A stretch of DNA of 64,000 nt from Neoscytalidium dimidiatum (GCA_037367355.1 CM074695.1:4278001-4342000), one strand, 5' to 3'; counted from the stretch's first letter, positions 1-11,997 are shown. The notes: generated by a model from the letters alone, not told the origin. Program-made: numbers and translations.

Positions 1-975
1 TACGCACGTAGGGATGCTATAGAACAACGTTTTGTACAACGGGAAATGCCTAAACGGAATCACGGCATCAACGCCGCCATGGATGGCCGTATACAAACTC
101 TTCTCCATCGATGCATCACTCAAGAAACCATAGCTCCGCCCAAAGCAGTATTCAGTTATGACATCCGTAGCAAAGCATGATACAGCATCTACGAGCTTGA
201 GCGGCTTTCCGGTCCCTGCGAAAGTCTCGACGTTGCTGCATAGCTTGAACGCGTTCTGTCTGATCAGGGGCTCGAGTTTGATGACCATGGGCTTGGAGAA
301 CAGGCGACTGAGTGGGGTTCGGCGCGTGCGGTGGAGGTCATGATTCAGGGAACCAAAGTGTGTCTGCGGAGAGCATGTGTTAAACTAGACGGCAGGGAAT
401 TGCTGGACAGGATCTTGACAGCGTACACCTTCGAGACTAGAATTCATTAGTCAGAGGAGCTTCAAGTTCTGCCAGTGGGACTCACTCAAAAGGTCTTGTG
501 AACCAGGAAGGCACGCCACGCTTCGAGTTCCAGGAGTACAACGTGTCAATGAACTTCGGATCACGGACGTGAAGTTCATGTGGATTGATGCGGATGATTG
601 GTCCTGACGGACAGCTAATGTTGGCAAAAAGCGTGGCCAGCAATAGAAAAGAAGTTATTGGTACTTACCATATTTGCCATGTAGGGTTGAGAGAGTCTTC
701 GTGTATTCACCTCTCCAGTAAAGGTCGTGATAGGTCTCGTACCAATATCTACATGGATGTCAAAGACGGGTACTGTGCAGTCCAAGGGATCCTTACGTCA
801 ATGCGGCAAGCTTGGGGCCAGGGAATCCGGCGAGCGGATGCAAATAAAGCCTGTAGACACCCAAGCCTGGGATCCAAAGCACCAGGAGTAAGGCAAGGAT
901 CAGGAAGGGATGTTCAGTAAGGAAGCCCGCAGCAAGGACTTCGTCCGGAGCCGGCGTGCTGGTAGGGGCTTTCAT
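1..975 (-). CDS. Cytochrome P450, 5' part (runs off left edge)
   Basis: Microsomal haem monooxygenase, N-terminal 250 residues only. The N-terminus has an ER membrane anchor (about residues 22-45) followed by the Pro-rich hinge LHPLAGFPGPKLAAL. Then come GPIIRINPHELHV and HDLHRTRR (helix C region), which are hallmarks of fungal P450s of the CYP52/58/65-like broad type. The haem Cys loop lies outside the window. Exons I infer: 975-797, 748-669, 603-486, 436-427 and 363-1. The 10-nt fourth exon is needed to keep the frame and gives the family's usual spacing between the W-x-x-R segment and the F-G-S/T motif. Introns are 48, 65, 49 and 63 nt with GT-AG ends. It is co-oriented with the FAD monooxygenase about 1 kb upstream, which suggests a shared oxidative pathway. 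Substrate cannot be told. Family call sure; microexon likely. Confidence 0.88.
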
Positions 976-1937
976 AGTGTGTGGAAGTGGCAGCTTTAGG
1001 AGTTAAAAAGGGAATGGTCGATATGCTGTGCTGGGCCGTGTTGCAGCATGCGCCCGTTCATATAAAGGCTGCGCTTACCAGGATCTCCAGTTTCAGTCAC
1101 CCAGTGTCAAAAAGGGTGTATCTCTTAACTTTCCCACCTTGAGTACCAAGTCCGCATCATCACGTACATAGCCATGCCTCGTGTACACAAAAGCTTACAC
1201 TGTTATCTTTGCTGACCTCGATCATAGCCAATCGGGGTGGAGTTTGTTGCAAGAGCTCCAGGTTCCTAAGTTTTTCATGCTCATATCGTGGGCTTTGGTG
1301 TGGTTCATTGATAGTTCTAATGCTGCTTATTTGCATTAGCACAGGATAAAAGCTTAGTGATCGGGCACAAACCCTTTCTAGTTCTCATCGGCCGTGGAGG
1401 GTCACGGCCAGCCTGCAAAGATCAACATCTACGACAAGGAAGGTCTGCTGGGATGGCTGTGATGCTCCAATTACTTCAGACGCGTGCGTAACCATGACCC
1501 CATAGAGAAAGCAATTCGTTCAGATTGACGAAACATACCCGTGCGGGCCGCACCGTATTAGTATAAATGCATCTTGATCAGGAAGGACGCCGCGGAGACC
1601 TCTGCCATTGTTGGACGATTATACTTAGTACGCATTTGCCCCGCCTTAGCGAGGTGGGGCCCCGCCCGTCCCCGCGATGAGTCAGCTAACCGTATTCACA
1701 TCCCATATACCTAGTGATGAAAAAAGCTGGAGGTGGTCAGTTATCATGATGATGGTTCTCCTGCGCCGTCAGCCAGTGTGGCACCATTTATATGGCAATA
1801 GACTATGATAGCAGTTGTATAGGCTAAGGTAAGAGTGTACGCGATCTGTACAGTCTGGGAGAAATGGCAATATTAGCCGCCTGAGGAGCACAATTACAGA
1901 CCCGAAAAGACATTAGAATGAGCGGCGAGCGTATATG
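976..1937. other. Intergenic, P450 promoter side
   Basis: No credible coding sequence on either strand. It holds the P450 upstream region and the 3' end of the FAD monooxygenase. A perfect AP-1/Gcn4-type heptamer TGAGTCA lies at 1678-1684, and a GC-rich patch at about 1635-1675 interrupts otherwise AT-balanced DNA. Confidence 0.6.
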
Positions 1938-3294
1938 TTACATGACGGTGCAATTGAACCAAGACTGCTTGCTCCTCAGATGAGCGTGGAGTGCGTCCTG
2001 GGATTCCTTGATCGGATTGTAAAGCCAGATATACTTATCGACGTCCTCCGGCATATTGCCATTCGGCAGGTACTGCCTCAAGACTTCTTGCCGCTTATCC
2101 GGGTCGACATTGGCGAGAACACGTATGTCAGAAGTGATGGTGAGGGTGATACCGCGCTCATATCTGACCTGGTTGTAGAGCTGCAGTCTCTCGGCAACGT
2201 CCTTGGGCTGAGCATCCGAGGTAAATAGCTCGCCAAGACATGCAGCATCCTCAACACCCTGGACGGCACCGGTGGCGTGGGTGGGGTGCAGGGGGTGGGC
2301 GGCGTCTCCAATCAACACGAGCTTACCTTTGACGAAAGATTTGGGCACACCACGAGTTGGAAAGGCCCAGTGTTTAAAGTCCTCTCCCAGATATATGAGC
2401 TCCTTGAAGAACTGAGGGTGGTCATGGAAGATGTCAACGACTTCGTCGGGATCGCTCTTTGCGTGCCAGTCCATGGTTGTCAGGTCGCGCTTGGAGAGTC
2501 TGGCCGGGAAGAGCAGGCCGAAGTTGAGGAACGAGCCCTTCCTGGCCGTGTAGATGACGGAGACGGAGCCATTGGTGCCGCGGAAAGAGACATGTGTGTT
2601 GGGATACTTGTGGTCGTCCAGGAACTTGGCGGCGAGCGGGTTCTGGCGGGCCTTCTCTTCCTGTACAAAGAAGCGAAAGATGTTGACGCCTGCGCGTGTC
2701 GGCACGCACTCGGGGCCTGCAATGGCCTGCACCGTCTGCGAGTGGATGCCGTCCGCGCCGACAATCACATCCCCGCGATGCACTGTCCCGTCTTTGAGCG
2801 TGATGGTGCCGGCCTCCGGGTCGACGGCTTGAACGCTGGATGACAGATGGAGACGGCAGTTCGGGTGTGACAGTGCCTTTTCGCGCAACGCCGAGTGCGC
2901 ATCCACGCGGTGACACATGATTTCGTCTCCCTCAAAGTGCAGCTCGCGGCGCCGGTCCTCGAGGATCTGCACGTCCGCATGAACATGGTGGTGTATGGCA
3001 GCGATCTGGATGCAGACTCACGTAACGGGCGGGCATGGGCTCCATGACGCCGTCCTTCACCTTGTAATTGAACCACCGCTCGACCTTGCAGGCCTGGAAG
3101 TCCCGCATGGGATCGATGCCCCATCTCGGGAAGACATAGGCGGTGGTGGTCGGGCCAAAGTGGAGGGCGGCGCCAACCTCGTTGGAGAATGCAGAGCGTT
3201 CGAAGATGTCGACGTCGTGGCCCTGGCGGGCGAGGGCAATGGCAGCGGAGAAGCCTGCAAGGCCGGCACCGACAATCAGGATCTTGAGGGGCAT
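1938..3294 (-). CDS. FAD-dependent monooxygenase, salicylate hydroxylase-like
   Basis: Single-component flavin hydroxylase of the PHBH fold, 433 aa, likely oxidising an aromatic or small hydrophobic substrate with NAD(P)H and O2. Two exons, 3294-3022 and 2966-1938, join in phase 0 across a 55-nt GT-AG intron. Visible family motifs are the N-terminal dinucleotide fold GAGLAG (residues 9-14) ending in an acidic IFE strand, the DG motif GADG (about 161-164), and the FAD ribityl-binding GDAAHP (about 311-316) followed by a hydrophobic HATGAVQGVEDAACL helix. There is no signal peptide or membrane segment, so it is probably cytosolic. The start ATG is the only one that keeps the Rossmann strand at the N-terminus. 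It sits upstream of and co-oriented with the P450, as in many fungal metabolite clusters. The exact substrate is unknown; salicylate hydroxylase is a family label only. Confidence 0.9.
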
Positions 3295-6200
3295 TCTTGC
3301 AGAAGCGAGAGCAAAAGAAACAGAAAACGACGGGGTTGGAACCAGGGAACAGAGCGCCGGGACTTGGGATGCACAACTTTTATCTGACGAGCTCAGGCCT
3401 CAGACCTCAGGGGGGGTTTGCCCAGCTCACGGCGAGCGGGGTACAGGCAGACTGGCGGTCTCGCGGCTGCCAGTGGCCGGGTTTCGAACTCATTTGGGGT
3501 GTTACGCGGCGTCAAACGTCCAGGAAGCAGCGACATCAGCAGTGCTGAGCGGCGACGGACGGGAAGGACCGTTCGTGAAGGTGGAGCCATGGAGCCATAC
3601 CACGCAGAGCCAGCCGTCAAGCGAGAAGCGAGGCGGGAAGGAAGGCTGCCGAGCGGACATGGCGCTGCCTATGGGCTCCGCCGCCGCGGCACGGCGCGGC
3701 TCTCCGCTCTGCCTTTGCCTTAATCGCTCTCGCTCGCTTGCCTGCTGCTGCTTTCTTTTGCTACTCTTCTCTCGTGCCCGTTTATCCAAGCCACGTTTCT
3801 GCAGCGCATGGCCAGCTCGCTCCTCGCTCCTCGCTCCTCGCTCTCGCTGCCGCCCAGCCGACGTGCGTCTGGACATGGCGCCATGCGAGCCTCCGCCATG
3901 CGTGCTCCGATGCCGCCATGCTCATTTCGGTACCTGCGCGGCACAGCAGCTGCCTCCGCGATTGGGAGATGGCCGTGATGGAGAGACGCACGCTTGCGCC
4001 ATTGCCCCGATCACTTGCCTGACCAGGCTTGCCAAGTCGCGGCCCCCCGGCTGCTGGGCCTGAGCCTGCGTCTGCCTTCTCCTCAACGCCCCTACCAACG
4101 GCGACAGCGTGAAAGCCACAGATGCACAAACCTTTTGCAGCCATGTGATTGACAGCACCCAGCCTGCGTAACGTCCCACTGCAGCACAAGCATAACAACC
4201 ATGGTTATTGCCGGCAACTCTCCCCTGTCGTCTCCGACTGTCCGGATCCCGCCTCGCCAAACGATGTAGAAGATCGTCACTCTTGCCAGGGCCTTTCATA
4301 AGACACGGCAGACCAGCTGCCATTCAACCCCACACCGAAGCCTCTTCGAGCGTCAATTCTATTAAATTACCTGACCTCGACCCTTGTGGCCAATTCGCCA
4401 CTTCCTGACGGCAAGGTGGTCAGCCTGGGCCGCCGTGAATGGAGCCAAGCGGACAACTCGACCTCACCCTCTGACAACAAGTCTCACCACGAGCTTTGCT
4501 TTTGAACGGAGTGGATCTATCCCCCGAGCTCAGCTGACCGGATCGTCCTCTTCATCATTTTTCCTCCTCGGATCTTACGCGCATAGTCACAGCCGTGGTT
4601 ACCTTTTGCTGCGCCAAACCCCGAGCCTTGCAAACTCTGCCGCTGTCGGCCGCCGTTATCAATATGGACCGCCCCGTCACGCAGCTTTCCCGTGCCAACT
4701 ACGCCCACGTAGCACAGACCGGCCCAGACGCACTGTGTGCCGTCCGTCACAGTTGCTTGCGAGCTGCTTTATCCTCTGTGCGGTGGTCTGGTCTCCTGGC
4801 CGAATCATCAGCACATTCAGGTCCGCGGAAAGACTTCAATCTACTGTGACAGTATTGATTGGTAGATTGATCCTTCGTGGATAAGGCTGCACGGCCTTTG
4901 GTACTAACGCTCGGCTGCAGCGCTCCTCTGAGCGCCCAACCCCGCGGCGCTATAGAAGCCTTACCAGCTAATAGAAAACCGAATCGTAGCTAGTGTGAGG
5001 TTGCAAAGTACTTCTCTACTTCTTCCTTCTTACTACTATCTGACGTGAGCGCGGGGTCCGACAAGGTGGTTTTCAAAAGTTCCCCGCAAGGACTCTTTGG
5101 CATAGCTTGCACTCTACACGCGCTAATTAACACCCTACGTGCTTGCTCCTTGTCCACCCACAACTGATGCTAATGCTAAAATCTTATCTGAGAATGCATC
5201 GGCAAGCCTTGTCGGCTGCTTGGTAGCACCCAATCAGGCCTCTCGTGACCTTCACGTCTGATGTCTATAGTGCTGACGGGAACTACGGTACCTTCTCAGC
5301 GAAAGCTTGATCTGTCTCTGGCAGGCCAGCAAGCTCATGTTTATTCGGTTCTTCTTCGAGAGCTTGCTACAACTGCTGGCTCATCATTCTCATCCTCCTG
5401 TTGTCTTCTGAGGCTGCTCGCGAGAAATCGTACCCCAGTGATTTGGTGTGTGAACGACACGTGCATCTTTCCCTTACGCTGTTTATTAGAAAGTAAGAAA
5501 TGAGCTTTTGCTCCCTCATTCGCTCCACATCATGACCTGAGGCATGCTTTGTGTTGTCAGCGAGCAGACCTCGCAAGCTATTTTCACATCGATAGCTTGG
5601 TGATTACTCAGGATCCGATTACGCCTGCTGTGGCATTTTGGTTACCAACACTGCTGCCCTTACAGAAGCCCTTATCAATCAAGATACGACATACAGAGAA
5701 CTTCGTATGACTGCTGCCTTGCCTTCAAATTGCCCTCTCACAGACTGCTTTCTTGCCAGTTGTTTCTTCATATTGTTCCCACGCTCCTTCTACTGACCAG
5801 CTCGAGATATGTGTCCAGACAAAGATGCCGCTCCAGCCGAGGCCTCCCGCATTGCCGCAATGATACACGCAACAATACCATACAAAGAGCCCGTCCCACA
5901 TCCGCTGCTTCCCTCTACCGTGGCTTTGCCCGTTACCTACCGCCACCTGCACTCCACGCGTAGCACCTAACACCGCCTGGCAAACGCGCGATCCTCTTTC
6001 TCTCCTCGAAAGACCGGACGGCACTGCACCTTTCCCCGAACCTTTCTCTTGTGTGTAGCGAGAAGTTAGACCCGTTAAAGGCCCGGGAGTTTGGGAGTGT
6101 GAGGGGGACATGTGGAGAGCATGATGGTATATACGAGAAGCGTGATGATACCTCTCACCAGTGGCAGGCTTGCGGGTCATAATCATCACCAGCTCCTTTC

Positions 6201-7245
6201 TCGGCCTCACTATTAACTCACAATACTGCACTTCCTCATTTCGTTCAAAGGCTGATCTCTGTCATTACCCATTAATTCTGTTTACTCCTGAAGAGAACTC
6301 TAATCACAGCTAGGAATGATCAAAGCAACCGCAGTCGAAAGTTTTCTCCTGATCCGCAAAACACGCGAGCCAGTCTCGTTGCCCTCGACGCCCCAGCAAA
6401 CACACCAGTGAAGTGAGCGCCATCTCCAGTCTCAAAAAGTTTCGCGAAGCCTTAAATGTCTATCAAGGGAGACCAGGCAAACGCAGTTGAGTGGAGCGTT
6501 TTTCACATGAGAAACAAGCAACGGAGGAACAGTTGCAGGAAGGGATGCTCGTCTAACACTGGCGGTTCGCAAGAAGCGAGAGAGGTGGCACTGGCTGTGC
6601 GCTCGCCCTGATCATCGAGGAAAGGAAGAAGATTCGGAGTAGCTTGTCGAGATTGTATAGATTGGGGGCCGAAGGTCTGCTTCAGCGCACGTGGTTAGTA
6701 GCACTGCCGCCGCCCGCCAGCAACCGCAGGGCGGACGCTGATGAGCCATGTGCAACGGTCTGTCACCTCTGCCGCCGTCGCCACGTGCTGCAGCAAGCCA
6801 ATCATTGAACATGTGAGACCTTTTAGGCGGAATTGAATCCCCCGCCCACGTACCCAGCTCTGTGCCCCTTTAAGGCGTATACTTCAACAGTCTACAGGTG
6901 GTTTCACACAAACACAACACAACCAACCACTTTGACACGTCGAATCACTTTGTTCAAAGAGCCGAATATTAGACAGAGCAGACTAGATGCCCAAAAAACG
7001 GTCGATTTATACAAGAAGAGGTTGCCCCGTCTACAGTACATCAAAATCTCCCGCTCTTTTACAACTAGAAGGTGAAGAAGAAGAAAACAAAGTGCTGGCA
7101 AGTCTGCAAACACACGACAAGCGTTGTCCAAACTTACCCAACGCCCTCACCCATACCATGCAATATCGTACCTCGTACACATTTCCAACCACCCAGCATA
7201 AAAACCCATCCTTTTGTTGATGATTTTACCGTTATAGGTTGCGCC
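3295..7245. other. Long intergenic region, no gene recognised
   Basis: Short open frames exist on both strands but none shows a domain, sensible composition or splice logic. 3295-4060 is GC-rich and includes the heptamer array listed separately. 4900-7200 is mixed sequence with pyrimidine-rich stretches. The right end contains the 3' UTR and terminator area of the CAP gene. Confidence 0.5.
3817..3844. repeat. Heptamer tandem array TCGCTCC x4
   Basis: Four contiguous 7-bp units (three exact TCGCTCC, then TCGCTCT) in non-coding DNA about 520 bp upstream of the FAD monooxygenase start. Confidence 0.9.
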
Positions 7246-9152
7246 TTAGCCAGCGTGCTCCACGATCTCGCTGACTAGCTTGCCATCCTTGACGTACGTC
7301 TTGAACTGCTCAGGGATGGGATGCTCCGTGTAGTCTTGTTCTTCCTCTACAGGCGGCAAGTTGATATTGACGCTACTGCACTTGCTGCTGAAGATCTCCG
7401 TCCCTAGGCTTTCTTTACTCAGATAAACGGCCGCGCCGTCAACCTGATCGAGAAGGAGAGTGGGCAAAGTACCCATGACTTGCAGCGCGAAGTTAGGGCA
7501 CCTGATCACGTCAATCGAGGACACGAGAGAGTCGATAACGATAGAGGCACGAGTGCTGTTGTCAATCGAGATGGCATTGGCCTTGCCCTTGACGCGGATG
7601 GTCGTATTCTTGACCCTCGTGATGAGGATGGATTGGACAATGGTCGCTTCGATCTCCAGGGGCTCAGGATGATTCTCAAAGTTTTCCTGAAAGGTTGCAC
7701 GTCAGTAAAGTAACGTTGCTTGCCTCGTACACAAGGTAAATTTGGCTTGGATAGACTCACAATGACCCACTTGTTGCCATCAAGCTCCATCTTCGGCGGC
7801 CTCCTCGCGCGCATGCTTTCCGGCTTCGGCTTCTTGCCGGGAGGCGCAGGTGACTTGCCCCTGGAGGAGCCGGTGCTGTCCTTGCGCTCAGGGACGGTAG
7901 AGCTGGCGCGCAACGATGGGTTCTTGTGCGTCATCTGGCTAGCATCAACCTTCCGCAGACCGGCAGTGACTGCCTCTCCCTTGTTGAGCTGTTCGAAAAC
8001 TGCGCCCATGTCCGCCGCGTTGCCGCCCTTTGGAACCGGCGGGGCGCCCGGAGGCGGAGGAACGTTGTCAAAGGTCGGAAGCGGCGGCGGAGGAGGTGGC
8101 GGAGGAGCACCACCAGCAGGGGGTGCTGGTGCTGGTGGCACACCGTTCGTGCCTTCCGACTTAACCTGACGAATAGCTTGGGCCGCATCAATTCCGTTCG
8201 GGTTCCACTGGACACCCATAGGGTGGGTGTTCTTGATGTACAGGATGAGGGACTTGAAGAGCCTGTAGAAAGAGTTGACCCAGTCGACGTGTTGTTGTTC
8301 CCTGGGACGCCTGTCAGAATTCCACCCGGAGCTAGATATGCTTCTGGTACGCACTTTTCCTTGTACTCCTTCAACACCTTGTTTCCGTACATTTGTGCAC
8401 CGCCGAACAGCTCTGCAGCCACGTCGCCTGGCTTGCTGTCCATGGTGACCCATCCTAGCACACCAACGCCGTCACCAACCATAGTGAGGTGATACTTCAA
8501 GTCGGGATTCTTGGACATCTGCTTGACCTGATCGACCTTTTCAATTGCACCCTGGAGATCCTTGAGAACTTCAAGGAAGACAGGGGAGGCCATATCGGGC
8601 TTCTTGGCCAGAGTCGAGACCTGGAGGAATTGGCGCTGCGCGGCGAAAGCTTCGGAGAGTGCTAATGCCTGGAGTCACTTCTCAGCGGGAGAACATAGCC
8701 AATGCGAAATATTTCAGTCACCTGCTCTGCAATTGGGCCGCCCAGCTTCTCGCTCAGGTTCAAAAACTCCTTCAACTCGTTGTCCAGTAGCGCATCGAAG
8801 GCGGCGAGCATAGGCGGAACGTCCGCCTTCGCAGGGGCCGCGGGTGCGCCAGGAGCTGCGGGCGGCGCAGAAGCCCTCGGGCCCGTTGGGGCAGCAGAGA
8901 TAGACGGGGCAGCCGGGGCAGCATCGAGACTGGCGGGCTTCTCGAAGGTGGACGAGGCAATGTCCTCCAACCGGGAGGTAGCGGCCTCCAGCCTAAGAGC
9001 GAGCTTGGTCAGCGCATTGTCGTGGACGTGGACTGGCGACGAAAGGCGGTAGAGCAACGAGTCTTTGTCCGTGTCGGCCATGCTGTCGTGAGGGGAGAGC
9101 GGAGTTACCGTTTGATCAGGGTGGTCAGGTTATGCATGTTGTTCTGCGCCAT
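7246..9152 (-). CDS. srv2: Adenylyl cyclase-associated protein (CAP/Srv2)
   Basis: Actin-monomer recycling protein that works with cofilin and links Ras/adenylyl cyclase signalling to the actin cytoskeleton in the cytosol. Five exons: 9152-9109, 8992-8722, 8668-8355, 8301-7761 and 7686-7246, giving 536 aa (yeast Srv2 is 526 aa). The first 14 codons plus a split Arg codon lead into LEAATSRLEDIAS, the conserved N-terminal cyclase/Ras-responsive RLE motif. The helical folded domain follows (about 80-220). Next is a polyproline tract (about 265-295, partly read as PPAPAPPAGG) expected to bind profilin or SH3 domains, then a WH2-like basic segment (RARRPPKMEL). The C-terminal beta-helix CARP domain is recognisable by ENFENHPEPLEIE and repeated short strands. 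The acceptor of exon 4 is ambiguous between two AGs 9 nt apart; I chose the one giving the family length. Divergent from the Mak32-like gene. Confidence 0.95.
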
Positions 9153-9741
9153 GTTGGGTAACGGCGGGGATCGCTGCTGCTGCTGCGCGTGCTAGCAAGG
9201 GCAGTAGAAGGCGAGGCGAGGCAAGCGCTGACGCTGGAGCTTGCTGGTAGCTCGCGGCGGGATCGGGTCGGCGAGACTTGGGAGGGAGGGATGGACGAGG
9301 AGGCCCAGAGAGCGTGATGCCGGGTGCAGGAGCTCCGGAGCTGTTCCGCGCGCGTCAGGGTTGGCTCTGAGACGGGGTTCAAGGCGTCAAAGTCAAAGAA
9401 CGTACAGTGCTGTCTCTGGCCGGGGCACGTTTGACACGTTTGCTACAGGCCTGAGGAGAGGTGCTGATCAGCGGCGAGGTGTCCGTGTCAGCCTGGGGTT
9501 GAGGCAGCGGGTGCGCCCAGCCCGCCGCTCTCCTGGCCGCCTGCGCGCAGGCCCACCACGCGGCCGGCTGCGCTGTGGCTCGGTGCCTCGCGCCTCGCCT
9601 GCAGCCGTCGCTGCATCAAATCCTCCATTCATGCACTACGCCGCGTCTCCAGAACTCGCCAGGGTGCAGCGCGAGCGCACCAACTCCGAAGTGCCCGCTC
9701 TCCCGCTCCAGGTCCTTCTCGACACCCTTTTCTACATCAAC
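9153..9741. promoter_or_regulatory. Divergent spacer, CAP / Mak32-like
   Basis: 589 bp between two outward-reading start codons, GC-rich, with a GCTGCTGCTGC run near 9173-9186. It must hold both promoters and both 5' UTRs. No specific factor site can be assigned. Confidence 0.5.
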
Positions 9742-11285
9742 ATGGCCGAAGACGAGGATGTGACCATCGACTTTGTGTCTTTGGGCATGTTCATTTTGGG
9801 TACGAACAAAAAAGAATAATGCCTGAAACAGAAAAAAGATGGTCCAGAACACAGTCTGAGGGCGCCCTATACAGATGACATCGAGTTCAAGCCTCCAAAA
9901 CCACCTGTCAGAGATGTCGTAGGCGGTGCAGGCGCCTATTCTGCCATCGGAGCACGCATCATGTCTCCTCCACCGCTATCGCGTTCTGTCGGCTGGATTG
10001 TAGACTGCGGTTCGGACTTTCCTCCAGAAGTCCGCGAGACCATCAAGCAATGGGACACAAGTTGCCTATTCAGAGAGACTCCTCATAGACTGACCACCAG
10101 AGGCTGGAACGGCTACGGCGAGAACGAACATCGAGGTAGGACTGCGATTTTTCCTTCACCGCAATTTAGTGTTTCTCTCACGTGTTACTCTTTTTCCACC
10201 TCTCCCACTTTTGAACAGTAATATCGAATGTGGTAGCACAACTTCAGCGCTCTTGATATTCTGTACCTTTCGTTTGATATCCTACACTTCAATCTTTCTT
10301 CTATTTTCTGGGGCCTGATATCGCCACTGGTCATCTTGTCTCCGTTCAGACTATTCAACAATTGCGCCCCACACTGGGTTCCAAGTTTAGTCTGTTTCTC
10401 CTTCAAATTTCCCATCAACTCGAAACACCCTCATTCAGTCAATCCTTATTTCACTTGAAGTCCACTCTCTCCCAGCATGACGTCACACCTCTCACACCGC
10501 CCGGCCATACCGATGCTCTGACCACAAAGACAGCCTTCCGCTACACGACCGAGAAAATGCGCATCGACCACGACGCGCTGACGCCTGAACTCCTCCTCTC
10601 GAAATCTTACCACCTGATTTGCTCCTCCACCCGCTGCATCGACTTGGTCACAAACATCCTTTTCAAGCGCAAGTGCTTAGCACCCGACCGCTGGGTCAAC
10701 CCGCCGCTCTTTATCTGGGAACCTGTCCCAGATCTGTGTACTCCTGAGGAGTACGATAAGTGCCTGCAGGCTCTTCGATACGTTGACGTGGTCAGCCCAA
10801 ACCACGGCGAGCTTGGTGGCTACTTTGGGGTGAGCACGGTCACGGAGAGTGGGGATGTGGATAGGAGCGCGGTGGAGGAGTGCACGGGGAAGTGGCTGGA
10901 TTCTGGAGTTGGCGCAAAGGGGAATGGGGCGGTCGTAGTGAGGTGCGGGAAAGATGGGTGCTTTGTGGCTACTCGCGAGAAGAAGACCTGGTTGCCGGCC
11001 TTCCACACATCCTCTGATGCTGTAGTCGATCCTACCGGTGGCGGTAATGGATTTTTGGGAGGCTTGGCTGTAGGGTTGGTGCGTGGAGGGAACACGCCAG
11101 GAGTGCAGAACGTTGAAGAGGCGGCTATATGGGGTAGTATTGCGGCAAGTTTTGCGATTGAGCAGGTGGGCATGCCGATATTGGAGAAAGGAACTAACGG
11201 GGAGCTTGAAAAATGGAACGGAATTAGAGTGGAGGATAGGCTGAGGGAGTTTAGGGAGAGAGTTGAGAAAGCGGAGAGCAATTGA
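9742..11285 (+). CDS. mak32: PfkB-family kinase-like protein, Mak32 type
   Basis: Ribokinase-fold protein of the fungal Mak32 group; in yeast Mak32 is linked to maintenance of the L-A double-stranded RNA element, biochemical role unknown. Exons 9742-9799, 9875-10135 and 10534-11285 give 356 aa. Phases fit exactly (58 + 261 + 752 nt). Motifs: the N-terminal strand FVSLGMFILD, the glycine-rich VVGGAGAYSAIGA (PfkB signature 1 region) and a C-terminal DPTGGGNGFLGG (residues 272-283). In active PfkB sugar kinases the last motif reads D-x-x-G-A-G-D, where the final Asp is the catalytic base. Here that position is Asn278, which I believe is typical of the Mak32 group and argues for weak or no classical sugar kinase activity. 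The second intron is 398 nt, far longer than its neighbours. Start chosen because the exon-1 reading keeps the family N-terminus. Confidence 0.88.
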
Positions 11286-11575
11286 AGGCCAATATGTACG
11301 ACTTTTTACTTCAGCGTCGCCTGTATTCCAAGCATCCCGTCTTTAAATAGAACCGTAGAACCTAATAGACGATCGTTGATACCCGCTTACTCTTGATTAG
11401 ACCCTGGCCACTGTCAAATTCACAGAAACTCCGCTTGGGTCATTAGGCCATTGCATAGTGTGACGGAAAGTCTATGCCGACCCTTATCGATGGATCTCAT
11501 CAACGACCCCACAACTCGTGGTATAGATTTGTAATTAAACAGCGCTCTGAAAATCCCAAATTCTTGGTTTGATGT

Positions 11576-11997
11576 CTATGATTCCTGCTTCTGGTTCCGC
11601 TCGTGCTCGATGATTTGCTTGCTCCAGCTATTAAACATGGGTTAGCATAAATCTACTGAGACATCCTCTAAAAGAGAGATTAAGGATTAGCCCTTACTAT
11701 CTGCTAGGGAAGAATCTGCCAGGCTCAGGGAACGAAGACCGTTGCTCCCTCTGTGCGCTGGTGTACCAAGCCAAGCCGGTGATTCCAATGATAACACCGC
11801 CCATAATCGCCGTGTTTGCCTTCCAATTCTTCGGTTGTGAGTACCATCCACCGGCCGGAGACCAGACGTGCTTAGGATATCTGTAGAGCAGAGCATTTCG
11901 TTCAGCATTAGCACTGATGCCGGACAAGATGCGCGGTGCTGATTATACGAGGGATGCGATTGGGCGGCACGTACGGGATCTTTCCGCCACCACCCAT
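11576..11997 (-). CDS. Small conserved single-span protein, probably mitochondrial
   Basis: 85-aa protein built from three exons, 11997-11975, 11880-11698 and 11627-11576, with introns of 94 and 70 nt. The frame closes exactly at a TAG. It begins MGGGGKIPYPKHVWSPAGGW, has one membrane span (about residues 34-51, MGGVIIGITGLAWYTSA) and ends in a charged EPGRFFPSRYWSKQII tail. I recognise the pattern as a conserved ascomycete small protein but cannot give a firm name. Size, a single span and a basic C-terminal tail resemble accessory subunits of inner-membrane respiratory complexes; that is inference. It shares a 356-bp spacer with mitoribosomal mL44, which supports a mitochondrial role. Confidence 0.85.

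Noticed and set aside
3440..3540. GTTCGAAAC, tRNA B-box-like match on the minus strand
   Set aside because: Flanks do not form a T-stem and no D-arm or acceptor stem is found.
3143..4063. 306-residue plus-strand frame
   Set aside because: Overlaps the first exon of the FAD monooxygenase on the other strand and runs through the TCGCTCC repeat; Cys/Arg/Ser-rich noise.
5725..6231. 168-residue minus frame
   Set aside because: Mixed composition without domain or splice context; no sign of selection visible by eye.
6790..6860. GATTCAATTCC, tRNA T-loop-like match on the minus strand
   Set aside because: Stem pairing is incomplete and no cloverleaf can be built.
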